From contig JAJZRM010000212.1 of assembly GCA_021802685.1 (NCBI GenBank), positions 1-5,416 of the forward strand: a DNA stretch of 5,416 bases, written 5' to 3'. Made by a program: the position numbers and the translations under genes. This document shows positions 1-5,416 of this stretch, one piece after another. The notes under the pieces are model-generated. The model was not told the origin of the DNA, did not search any database, and was given only the letters and a program-made list of their open reading frames with translations. Every line of letters starts with the position of its first letter. The stretch's first letter is position 1. Source of the stretch: Deltaproteobacteria bacterium. Its GTDB lineage: Bacteria; Desulfobacterota; Deferrimicrobia; Deferrimicrobiales; Deferrimicrobiaceae.

Positions 1-430
1 CTGACGGGGTTTGCCGCATTCCGTTGCGGCGGGCCTGGCCGCCGGCGCACCCTCGGCGGGGCGTCCGGCCTGTCCTTGCGGATCGGCCTGCGCGAAACAA
101 TTTATGCTACGGGATCGCCGGATGTTTTTCAAGCAAGGCCCGAGGCATTTCCGATCCGTTCCGGCGCCGCCATGGGGGGGAGACATTTCGACTGCGCGGC
201 GAAACCGTGTCCGGGAGTTACGGCTCTTAAAGTCTTAAAAGTGAGTTCCGGGGCCACAGCAGAAAACGTCTTCTTCCGGGACGTGGCTGTACCATCGCCA
301 CGTGAACGATCACATCCTGGCGGGCATGGTCCCCGGTTCCAGATCTGCCCGCGAGGGAGGGGCGGCCGCTGACACTCCGCGGGGGGTACGGCGTGGCGCC
401 TCCCCCCGCAGCCGGCCCCGGGGCATCCCC
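1..430. other. 430-base stretch without a convincing gene; leader of the PLD gene
   Basis: The short open frames here translate to low-complexity Arg/Pro/Gly-rich sequence with no recognisable domain and no good ribosome binding site, so I call no gene. Visible structure: a small hairpin at 13-30 (stem gccgca/tgcggc, loop ttccgt) with no T tract, and an AT-rich island at 225-240 that is a direct repeat of an 8-mer (tcttaaag then tcttaaaa). A TATGCT sequence at 103-108 resembles a -10 box, but the nearest -35-like element (TTGCGG at 76-81) is 21 bases away, which is too far. The region probably contains the promoter of the downstream phospholipase D gene, but I cannot place it. The gene to the left lies outside the window. 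Confidence 0.5.
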
Positions 431-1834
431 ATGACGACCCGCGGACACGCGCCGCTTCTGCCTCTCCTGATCCTGCTTCCCTCCGTCCTGACCGCCGGCG
501 GGTGCGCCACCGCGCCCGACATGAAGCAGGTCATAGAGAGCTCCTACGAGGTCCGGCGGCCTCCGGAAATCATCGGCGCGGACGGCCGGCTCTCGCCCCG
601 GGAGAGCCGGGCGACGCTCGCGGAGATCCGGAAACGGGTCGCATCGACCGACATCCTCGAGCGGCACGCCGCCGTGATGGAGCTGGTGGGCGCCGCCCCG
701 CTGGTCAAGGACAACAAGGCGACGCTGCTGATCGACGGACCCGCCACGTACGCCGCAATGTTCCGGGCGGTGGCGGGCGCCCGCCGCTACATCCTGTTCG
801 AGACGTTCATCCTGCGGGACGACGACGTCGGCCGGAAGCTCGCGGACGAGCTGCTGCGGAAGCGGTCGGAGGGGGTGCTTGTGCGCCTCGTCTACGACAG
901 CGTGGGATGCATCAGGACGCCGGGATCGTTCTTCGAGCGCCTTCGCGACGGCGGGATCCAGGTAGTGGAGTTCAATCCGGTCGATCCGACGCAGGCGGGG
1001 AGCCGTTGGCGCCTGACGAACCGGGACCACCGCAAGATCCTCGTCGTGGACGGGAGGGTGGCGATCACCGGCGGCGTGAACATCAGCCAGGAGTACTCGA
1101 GCCGGATTTCGGGTCGCGGCGACGATCGGCCGGGAAAGACGGCGTGGCGGGACACGGACGTGCAGATCGAAGGTCCCGCCGTGGCCGAGTTCGGGAAGCT
1201 CTTCCGCGACACCTGGCGGCGCCAGGGAGGCCCCGGCCCGCCCGAACCGGCGAGCGGTCCGCCGCACGTCGAGCGGCCGGACCGGAACGACCTGGTGCGC
1301 GTCGTCGGCAGCCGGCCGGGGGACGAAAACCGGCTGACCTACGTCATGTATCTGGCCGCCTTCGTGTACGCGCGAAACGCGATCCATATCACCAATTCCT
1401 ACTTCGTGCCCGACACCGATACCCTCGACGCCCTGATCGCCGCCGCGAGACGGGGGGTGGACGTGAGGATCGTCCTGCCGAGCGCCACGGACCTTCCGCT
1501 GACCTTGTACGCGACCCGCTACCATTACACGAGGCTGCTGGAAGCGGGCGTGAAACTGTACGAGCATCGGAGCGAGCTGCTGCACGCCAAGACCGCCGTG
1601 ATCGACGGCGTTTGGTCGACCGTGGGTTCCACGAACATGGACACGTGGAGCTTCGCGCGCAACGACGAGGTGAATGCCGTGATCCTCAGCCGCGATTTCG
1701 CGAAGCAGATGGAGGGTATGTTCGCCCGGGACCTGTCGGACTCGCGTGAGATCCGCCTCGAGGAGTGGAAGCGGCGGCCGCTCTTCCCCAGGCTCCACGA
1801 ATGGTTCGGCCACCAGCTCCGCCACTGGCTGTAG
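431..1834 (+). CDS. Phospholipase D / cardiolipin synthase-like protein with lipoprotein signal
   Basis: The 467-residue product has two complete HKD phospholipase D motifs. The first is H200-x-K202-x4-D207, followed six residues later by GGVN (214-217). The second is H385-x-K387-x4-D392, followed by GSTN (399-402). Two such motifs form one active site that transfers phosphatidyl groups through a covalent phosphohistidine. The length and layout resemble bacterial cardiolipin synthases, for example the E. coli ClsC type (about 470 residues). The likely reaction is cardiolipin formation at the membrane; a phospholipase or other phosphatidyltransferase role is possible. I chose the ATG at 431 because a hydrophobic signal (residues 7-22) then starts at once and ends in T-A-G-G-C25, which fits the lipoprotein signal pattern. 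The frame is open back to a GTG at 302, but that stretch is Arg/Gly/Pro-rich. No strong Shine-Dalgarno precedes 431, so the start is less certain than the function. Confidence 0.9.
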   Translation: MTTRGHAPLLPLLILLPSVLTAGGCATAPDMKQVIESSYEVRRPPEIIGADGRLSPRESRATLAEIRKRVASTDILERHAAVMELVGAAPLVKDNKATLLIDGPATYAAMFRAVAGARRYILFETFILRDDDVGRKLADELLRKRSEGVLVRLVYDSVGCIRTPGSFFERLRDGGIQVVEFNPVDPTQAGSRWRLTNRDHRKILVVDGRVAITGGVNISQEYSSRISGRGDDRPGKTAWRDTDVQIEGPAVAEFGKLFRDTWRRQGGPGPPEPASGPPHVERPDRNDLVRVVGSRPGDENRLTYVMYLAAFVYARNAIHITNSYFVPDTDTLDALIAAARRGVDVRIVLPSATDLPLTLYATRYHYTRLLEAGVKLYEHRSELLHAKTAVIDGVWSTVGSTNMDTWSFARNDEVNAVILSRDFAKQMEGMFARDLSDSREIRLEEWKRRPLFPRLHEWFGHQLRHWL

Positions 1835-2030
1835 CCGCGCGCATCTTTTTTTCGTGAAGCCGAAACCGCCGGCCTGGGGGATCGATCGAAAAGGTTAGGC
1901 CCACTCGGGACATTGCGCCGTCTCCGGCACGCTCATCCACTACAACGGTTCCATCTTTCGGGACCTTCCTGCTTTGCGCCGGAGAACGCGGAGACGCCGG
2001 CATCGTGCCGAGCGTCGTCCCCACGGGCGG

Positions 2031-2037
2031 AAAGGAG
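2031..2037 (+). promoter_or_regulatory. Shine-Dalgarno site for the BON gene
   Basis: AAAGGAG lies six bases before the ATG at 2044. It decides the start against an in-frame GTG at 2005, which has no such site and would put a non-hydrophobic stretch ahead of the signal peptide. Confidence 0.75.
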
Positions 2038-2043
2038 TTCCGC

Positions 2044-2811
2044 ATGAAGGCGAAATCCGTCTTTACTCTGGCGGTGGCGCTGGCCGCGCTGCTGGCCGCC
2101 GCCCCGCCGCTGCAGGCGTCTCAGACCGACGACCGGATCGAATCGTCGGCCGCGAAGTCGTACGTGTTCCGGACGCTTCTGAAAGACGACCGCATCGACG
2201 TCGACTCCCGGGAGGGCGTAGTCACCCTGTCGGGGAGCGTATCGGAGAGCTCGCACAAGGCCCTTGCGGAGGAAACCGTCGAGGCGCTTCCGGGGGTCAA
2301 GCAGGTCGAGAACCGGCTTGCGGTCGTAGAGGAGCCGTCCGCCCGCGGGTCGGACGCGTGGGTTCTGGCGAAGGTGAAGGCCGCGCTCCTCTACCATAAG
2401 GAGGTAAGCGGCCTCCATACGGACGTCGACGTGCGCGACGGCATCGTGACGCTGCGCGGCAACGCCGAAAGCGCCGCGCAGAAGGAGCTGACGGGCGAGT
2501 ACGTCAAGGACATCGAAGGGGTCAAGGGAGTGCGGAACGAGATGTCCGTGGCGTCGAACCCCGAGGCGGTGACGTCCCGCCTGACGGAAAACATCGACGA
2601 CGCCTCCATCACCGCCCAGGTGAAGATGGCGCTGCTGACCCACCGGTCCACGAGCGCCCTCCGAACCGACGTCGATACGGACGACGGCGTGGTCACCTTG
2701 CACGGCAAGGCGCGCAACCCCGCCGAGAAGGAGCTCGTCACGCAGCTGGTGGACGACGTCAAGGGCGTGAAGGACGTCAGGAACGAGATGACCGTGGAAC
2801 GGTCGAAGTAG
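2044..2811 (+). CDS. Periplasmic protein with three BON domains (OsmY-like)
   Basis: The 255-residue product opens with a classical signal peptide: KAK at residues 2-4, a hydrophobic core at about 6-21, and likely cleavage near LQA-SQ at 25. Three BON domains follow, at about 29-95, 104-170 and 186-251. Each carries the core pattern 'acidic-G-[VI]-V-T-L-x-G' (57-64, 132-139, 214-221) and ends in a V-K-x-V-x-N segment (GVKQVEN, GVKGVRN, GVKDVRN). BON domains occur in periplasmic stress proteins such as OsmY and in DolP, and are thought to bind phospholipid membranes; no catalytic role is known. E. coli OsmY has two BON domains, so this is a longer relative rather than a proven orthologue. The gene sits 209 bases after the phospholipase D gene on the same strand, so it may have its own promoter. 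Its neighbours suggest an envelope role. Confidence 0.92.
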   Translation: MKAKSVFTLAVALAALLAAAPPLQASQTDDRIESSAAKSYVFRTLLKDDRIDVDSREGVVTLSGSVSESSHKALAEETVEALPGVKQVENRLAVVEEPSARGSDAWVLAKVKAALLYHKEVSGLHTDVDVRDGIVTLRGNAESAAQKELTGEYVKDIEGVKGVRNEMSVASNPEAVTSRLTENIDDASITAQVKMALLTHRSTSALRTDVDTDDGVVTLHGKARNPAEKELVTQLVDDVKGVKDVRNEMTVERSK

Positions 2812-2821
2812 CCGCCGGACC

Positions 2822-2850
2822 GGGGACGGCGCCGGGATGGCGCCGTCCCC
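2822..2850. terminator. Perfect GC-rich hairpin between converging genes
   Basis: A 12-bp perfect inverted repeat (ggggacggcgcc / ggcgccgtcccc) surrounds a 5-base loop (gggat). It starts 10 bases after the BON stop codon and ends 5 bases before the stop of the minus-strand small gene. The placement between converging genes and the perfect stem suggest a two-way terminator. There is no run of T on either side, so it is not a textbook intrinsic terminator, and a role in stabilising mRNA ends is an alternative. Confidence 0.65.
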
Positions 2851-2855
2851 CTTGC

Positions 2856-3014
2856 TCACCGGTGGCGGCCCAGGTCGTACTCGAGCAGGTCGAGCCTGCG
2901 GAGGAAGCTTTCCCATTCCGCCTGTGTGGTCGGCCATCTTGGCGGCGCGTACGCGCACTGCGCCAGGACGATCGCCGCGAGCGGCAGGATGTCGAACGCC
3001 CGCATCCGTTTCAT
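2856..3014 (-). CDS. Small exported peptide, 52 residues, unknown function
   Basis: I do not recognise this gene. The start at 3014 is supported by a strong Shine-Dalgarno (GGAGGA, 3022-3027 on the minus strand) seven bases before the ATG. The frame is open upstream to 3071, but without a comparable site. The product begins MKRMR, followed by a hydrophobic segment at about residues 7-18 that ends in AQCAYA. This looks like a signal peptide. The Cys is preceded by Gln, a poor lipobox, so lipidation is doubtful. The mature part would be only about 30 residues, charged, with an amphipathic-looking stretch (WESFLRRLDLLEYDL). The gene lies 103 bases downstream of the EEP gene on the same strand and could be co-transcribed with it. 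Confidence 0.65.
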   Translation of the reverse strand: MKRMRAFDILPLAAIVLAQCAYAPPRWPTTQAEWESFLRRLDLLEYDLGRHR

Positions 3015-3021
3015 GTGCGAT

Positions 3022-3027
3022 TCCTCC
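3022..3027 (-). promoter_or_regulatory. Shine-Dalgarno site for the 52-residue peptide
   Basis: On the minus strand this reads GGAGGA, seven bases before the ATG at 3014. It is the best ribosome binding site in the window and the main reason for accepting so short a gene. Confidence 0.7.
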
Positions 3028-3087
3028 GCTTCCGCCGCATTTCCGCATGTGCCCTGCTGAAGGGGGGACATAGGTTGTCGATCGTTG

Positions 3088-3105
3088 CGCCGACGGACCT
3101 CGGCG
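3088..3105 (-). repeat. Intercistronic hairpin after the EEP gene
   Basis: A 6-bp inverted repeat (cgccga / tcggcg) with a 6-base loop lies 12 bases beyond the EEP stop codon (3118-3120), in the gap before the small exported peptide gene. It has no T tract, so it is a weak terminator at best. It could be an mRNA processing or stability element, or chance in GC-rich DNA. Confidence 0.3.
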
Positions 3106-3117
3106 GAACAAATAGGA

Positions 3118-4101
3118 TTACCTTTCGTCGCCGCTGATTCGGAAACGCGACGGATTTCGCGGGGCGTCCTCTCGCAGATAGACGGTGGCGACCAGCGGCA
3201 GGTGGTCCGAGGAGATGCGCGCCAGCCGGGAGGGCGGCGCCTCGACGTCGAACCGGTATCCCATGACCCAGATCCGGTCCAGCGGCAGGATAGGAAAGGG
3301 CGCCGGGAACGTCCGAACGACCGCGGGCTCTCCCAACCGATCCTGCAGACGCCGCATCACCGGGCTTCCGGGAACCCACCCGTTCATGTCGCCCATCACG
3401 ATCAGCGGATCCGCCGGATGCTCGGGCAGGATCTGGAGGAGGCGCTCGGCCTGCCGTTTCCGCTCCATCGGCCGCAGGCCGAAATGCGTGGACACCACGC
3501 GCACGGTCCGGTCTGCCACGCGGATATCCGCATCGATGATTCCCCTGGGCTCGAATCGGCCGAGGGTGATGTCGTGGAGGCGGACGCGCGTGATGGGGAA
3601 GCGGCTCAAAAGCGCATTGCCGTACGGACTATGCGCTTTCCGCATCGTCGGCCCGGCGACGGCGACATGCATGCCGGTCCGTTCCGCCAGGTAGCGGAGC
3701 TGGGATGCCGCGGCGCCGTCCGGACCGGACAGGACCTCCTGGAGCGATACGATGTCCGCATCGAGCGAACGGATCACCTCCGCGATCCGCCCCGGGTCGG
3801 TCCGGAGGTCGACTCCCCGGCACTCGTGGACGTTGTACGACGCGATCCGCAGGAGGCGTGTCCCGCGCGCCGTCTCCATCGCCGGGGAGACGCTTCCCGC
3901 CGGGCGATCGGCGGGTCCGCGCAACCGGAGGATCTGCCGATCGCCGAGCACCACCGGCTCTCTCGCGGGCATTCGATCTCCGATTCCGGCGAGGGAGAAG
4001 GAGGCGACCCCCGCCAGGAGCAGCGCCGCGGCCACGCGTCGCCGAACGGGCGAACCCGCAGCGCGCGAAAGGCGCGCCGATGTGTGGTCCGGTGTCGACA
4101 C
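3118..4101 (-). CDS. Exported endonuclease/exonuclease/phosphatase (EEP) family protein
   Basis: The 327-residue product has the EEP (DNase I-like) fold motifs in order: SYNVH with N90, LQEV with E122, YGNALLSR (160-167), STHF with H206, MGDMNGW with D238 and N240, LDRIWV with D275, and the terminal SDHLPL with D299 and H300. All expected metal-binding and catalytic residues are present, so it should be an active Mg-dependent phosphodiesterase or phosphomonoesterase. The family acts on nucleic acids, inositol phosphates or phospholipid headgroups, and the substrate cannot be read from sequence. An Arg-rich stretch (20-22) and a hydrophobic segment (about 23-39) predict export or membrane anchoring, so a lipid or envelope substrate is more likely than genomic DNA. 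E. coli YbhP, an EEP protein encoded beside cardiolipin synthase ClsB, is a contextual parallel. The start is uncertain: the GTG at 4101 lies just after a TATAAT box, and the GTG at 4035 would also keep the hydrophobic segment. Confidence 0.88.
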   Translation of the reverse strand: MSTPDHTSARLSRAAGSPVRRRVAAALLLAGVASFSLAGIGDRMPAREPVVLGDRQILRLRGPADRPAGSVSPAMETARGTRLLRIASYNVHECRGVDLRTDPGRIAEVIRSLDADIVSLQEVLSGPDGAAASQLRYLAERTGMHVAVAGPTMRKAHSPYGNALLSRFPITRVRLHDITLGRFEPRGIIDADIRVADRTVRVVSTHFGLRPMERKRQAERLLQILPEHPADPLIVMGDMNGWVPGSPVMRRLQDRLGEPAVVRTFPAPFPILPLDRIWVMGYRFDVEAPPSRLARISSDHLPLVATVYLREDAPRNPSRFRISGDER

Positions 4102-4412
4102 AGATATTATATTTTACACGCCCTCCGTGCCTGCCGCCCATCCGGTGCGGCGTTTTCCTTCCGGGACACCGGCGTTGGCCGGTTGCCGAGCCCGCGCCGC
4201 TTTTCCGTGGAGATCCGAAACAACCTGCCGGCGGAAGGGATCTCAGGGGCATTCGGGAAACGGCGCAAGTCGCGGGCGGATTCGCATCCGGGAGAACCGC
4301 TCGCCCACATGGCGCGCCACTTTCCTTCACCTATTCCGATAGCAATGGAACGTTTCTCTGGCTATGCTGGTCGTGATCAGGTTCATTTTAGTACGGATCG
4401 CGAGGGATTTCG
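4102..4412. other. 311-base divergent intergenic region
   Basis: The EEP gene leaves to the left and the fic gene to the right, so both promoters should lie here. The left edge holds the TATAAT of the EEP gene. Other visible elements are a small hairpin at 4168-4183 (accggc/gccggt, loop gttg) and a 10-bp palindrome TGGCGCGCCA at 4310-4319. From about 4320 onward the sequence is richer in A and T, which seems to mark the start of the fic segment. A TATGCT at 4363-4368 is a weak -10 candidate for fic, with a poor -35. Short frames crossing the region give Arg/Pro-rich translations without recognisable domains, and I call no gene. Confidence 0.5.
4106..4111 (-). promoter_or_regulatory. Candidate -10 box for the EEP gene
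   Basis: The minus strand reads TATAAT inside an AT-rich patch (4102-4116) in otherwise GC-rich DNA. No good -35 hexamer is seen 16-18 bases upstream. Transcription from it would start at about 4099-4101, on the GTG start codon itself, implying a leaderless message or a start further inside the gene. Confidence 0.4.
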
Positions 4413-5072
4413 TTGCAGAGAGCTACCAAGACTGGACGGCGGTACGAGACGACCGGTTTGGTGGAAGCGCAGTACCAGCCCCGATCACACGGTCGAGTAC
4501 TGCGCAACCTGCTTGGTATCACCAGCAAGCGCGAGATGGATAGAACCGAACTTGCGGAACAACTTCGCGCAATGGCTGAACTGGTCGATCGCTACGACCA
4601 GGATCATCGGTTCACTGTGGAAGATATCTGCGAGATTCATCGAATCTGGCTCGGCCCCGTTTATGCCTGGGCCGGGAAATACCGGAAGGTCAATCTGACC
4701 AAGGACGGTTTCACCTTTGCGGCGGCCGGTCAAATTCCGCGCCTGATGGCGGATTTCGAGAAGGCCACACTGGCCAAGTACACCCCGTGCAAGAGCGGAA
4801 ACATCGAAACGATCATCCGCGCACTCTCCGTCGTCCACACCGAACTGGTACTCATTCATCCCTTCAGGGAAGGAAACGGGAGAGTCGCACGAATGGCGGC
4901 AAGCCTCATGAGTTTGCAGGCCGGGCTTCCGGCACTGGATTTCGGGAGCATCAGGGGCAGGAAACGACAAGAGTACTTTGCCGCAGTCCAATCTGGAGTT
5001 AATCGAGACTATCGCCCGGCGGAATGGATATTTACTTCCGTGATCCGGACGACTTCCCGTAAACGAGCTTGA
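4413..5072 (+). CDS. Fic family protein (likely AMP-transferase toxin)
   Basis: The 219-residue product has the complete Fic active-site motif HPFREGNGRVAR at 149-160 (H149, E153, N155, R157, R160). It also has the substrate-binding flap region around 85-110 (YAWAGKYRKVNLTKDGF onward). Fic enzymes usually move AMP from ATP to a hydroxyl group of a target protein, with H149 as the base. In bacterial toxin forms such as VbhT/FicT the targets include DNA gyrase and topoisomerase IV; the target here is unknown. I see no (S/T)xxxE(G/N) self-inhibitory motif at either end (the nearest is T14-GLV-E18-A), so inhibition by a separate protein is expected. The facing gene at 5032-5274 is the candidate. 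I chose the TTG at 4413 because GAGGGA (4402-4407) precedes it by five bases, a stop lies upstream at 4389, and the ATG at 4536 would remove the YETTG and LRNLLGI segments that look like a conserved N-terminus. Base composition is lower in GC than the left part, suggesting transfer. Confidence 0.93.
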   Translation: MQRATKTGRRYETTGLVEAQYQPRSHGRVLRNLLGITSKREMDRTELAEQLRAMAELVDRYDQDHRFTVEDICEIHRIWLGPVYAWAGKYRKVNLTKDGFTFAAAGQIPRLMADFEKATLAKYTPCKSGNIETIIRALSVVHTELVLIHPFREGNGRVARMAASLMSLQAGLPALDFGSIRGRKRQEYFAAVQSGVNRDYRPAEWIFTSVIRTTSRKRA

Positions 5073-5274
5073 GGGTCGGGCAACTTTTCCGGAGGATTTT
5101 CAGCGTCTCTTCGGAAAGGTGAACTCCCTCGATGGATGCGGACGAGGTCACCGTGGTCGTGATCCAGAACTTCCGCTCCTCGGGATCCTTCAGGTAGGGA
5201 TTCGTATGCGTGAGAGGTGGTTTTTTCACAGTTATCAGTTTACCACGTTTGCGATAGAGATCGTTTCTTCCCAA
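5032..5274 (-). CDS. Putative Fic antitoxin with inhibitory-helix motif
   Basis: The longest form has 80 residues, starting with TTG at 5274 behind AGGA five bases upstream. A GTG at 5229 gives a 65-residue form beginning MKKPPLTHTNPYLKD, which looks more like a natural start but has no clear ribosome site. The key feature is SASIEG (residues 45-50 of the long form, bases 5125-5142), which fits (S/T)xxxE(G/N). In Fic antitoxins such as VbhA this helix inserts into the Fic active site, where its Glu blocks productive ATP binding. The preceding segment NPYLKDPEERKFWITTTVTS would supply the helix start. No DNA-binding domain, signal or membrane segment is visible. The gene converges on fic and overlaps its 3' end by 41 bases, whereas known antitoxins of this class lie beside the toxin on the same strand. 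The antitoxin role is inferred from motif and position. The alternative is a fragment of a longer Fic-like N-terminal region. Confidence 0.72.
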   Translation of the reverse strand: MGRNDLYRKRGKLITVKKPPLTHTNPYLKDPEERKFWITTTVTSSASIEGVHLSEETLKILRKSCPTLKLVYGKSSGSRK

Positions 5275-5416
5275 TAGTGTCCTGTTTCGTCTGTTTTGGC
5301 GCCAAATTTTTTAAAAAAGCTGCAATCTTAGCTAATTAGTACGGAAAATTAAAAGTAACCCTAACCTTTACTGGTTTTTCCCTACTTTTGTTTCCATCGA
5401 TTTAAATACCTAAACA
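5275..5416. other. AT-rich region upstream of the putative antitoxin
   Basis: Base composition falls sharply here (5341-5400 is 21 G+C of 60). No open frame of note is present. On the minus strand this is the upstream region of the small gene, so its promoter probably lies here, but I find no -35/-10 pair with good spacing. The composition break suggests acquired DNA or an element edge to the right of the window. Confidence 0.45.
5295..5318. repeat. Two abutting perfect 12-bp palindromes
   Basis: TTTGGCGCCAAA (5295-5306) is directly followed by TTTTTTAAAAAA (5307-5318). Each is its own reverse complement. They begin 21 bases upstream of the TTG start of the putative antitoxin, a position suited to an operator for a dimeric regulator. 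The A/T run could instead be a bent or UP-like promoter element. An intrinsic terminator is unlikely because the stem has no proper loop. Confidence 0.45.

Noticed and set aside
227..1825. A 532-codon open frame on the minus strand opposite the phospholipase D gene
   Set aside because: Its translation is rich in Arg, Pro, Gly, His and Val with no recognisable domain, and the plus strand encodes two intact HKD motifs. Long antisense frames are common in GC-rich DNA.
1831..1850. Run of seven T after the phospholipase D stop as an intrinsic terminator
   Set aside because: The only stem before it is three base pairs (ggc/gcc around tgta) and is separated from the T run, so it is too weak to call.
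1933..3111. A 392-codon minus-strand open frame across the BON gene and the small peptide gene
   Set aside because: The plus strand carries three clear BON domains with a good ribosome site. The antisense translation is low in complexity and crosses the hairpin at 2822-2850.
4107..4310. A 67-codon minus-strand open frame between the EEP and fic genes
   Set aside because: No ribosome site or recognisable sequence, and it covers the region where both divergent promoters must lie.
4452..4469. T14-GLV-E18-A in the Fic N-terminus as a self-inhibitory motif
   Set aside because: The motif requires Gly or Asn after the Glu, and here it is Ala. The segment also lacks the expected helix context.
3085..4698. 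A 537-codon plus-strand open frame opposite the EEP gene that runs into the fic gene
   Set aside because: It shadows a gene with all EEP catalytic motifs and a gene with a full Fic motif. Its own translation is Arg/His/Pro-rich and unrecognisable.
5270..5290. Possible insertion-sequence end near the start of the small gene
   Set aside because: The composition change suggested a boundary, but I see no matching inverted repeat, target duplication or transposase fragment in the window.
5295..5312. TTTGGCGCCAAA followed by six T as a plus-strand terminator
   Set aside because: The palindrome has no loop. Folding would leave a four-base-pair AT-rich stem, which is too weak, and no plus-strand gene ends close by.

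Overview
The window comes from a high-GC bacterium. Most of it is GC-rich (one counted 60-base line, 661-720, is 44/60 G+C). Several predicted products carry export signals, one of them a lipoprotein signal, and the gene set of a cardiolipin-synthase-like phospholipase D, a periplasmic BON-domain protein and an exported EEP-fold phosphatase fits a Gram-negative cell with a periplasm. A proteobacterium or deltaproteobacterium-like lineage is plausible, but nothing here fixes the taxon.

Left part, envelope genes (about 431-4101). A plus-strand gene (431-1834) encodes a two-HKD phospholipase D / cardiolipin-synthase-like protein with a lipoprotein signal. It is followed after 209 bases by a plus-strand gene (2044-2811) for a secreted protein with three BON domains. 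A perfect 12-bp-stem hairpin (2822-2850) separates these from two minus-strand genes: a 52-residue exported peptide (2856-3014) and, upstream of it, an endonuclease/exonuclease/phosphatase (EEP) family protein (3118-4101). A PLD-type cardiolipin synthase close to an EEP protein recalls the E. coli clsB-ybhP neighbourhood, so these genes may jointly serve membrane lipid or envelope maintenance. That is an inference from context.

Right part, a Fic toxin module (about 4413-5274). After a 311-base spacer, base composition drops (line 4561-4620 is 33/60 G+C). A complete Fic-domain protein (4413-5072, plus) has the full active-site motif HPFREGNGRVAR. Facing it on the minus strand, with its last 41 bases overlapping the fic 3' end, lies a small gene (5032-5274 or a shorter form) whose product contains SASIEG. 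That matches the (S/T)xxxE(G/N) inhibitory-helix motif of Fic antitoxins. The Fic protein shows no such motif of its own, so the small protein is a good candidate for its separate antitoxin, in an unusual tail-to-tail, overlapping arrangement. This is the most interesting item in the window.

The last about 140 bases are AT-rich (line 5341-5400 is 21/60 G+C) and hold two abutting perfect palindromes upstream of the small gene. They look like regulatory DNA or the edge of acquired DNA. No rRNA, tRNA, CRISPR array or transposase gene is visible.
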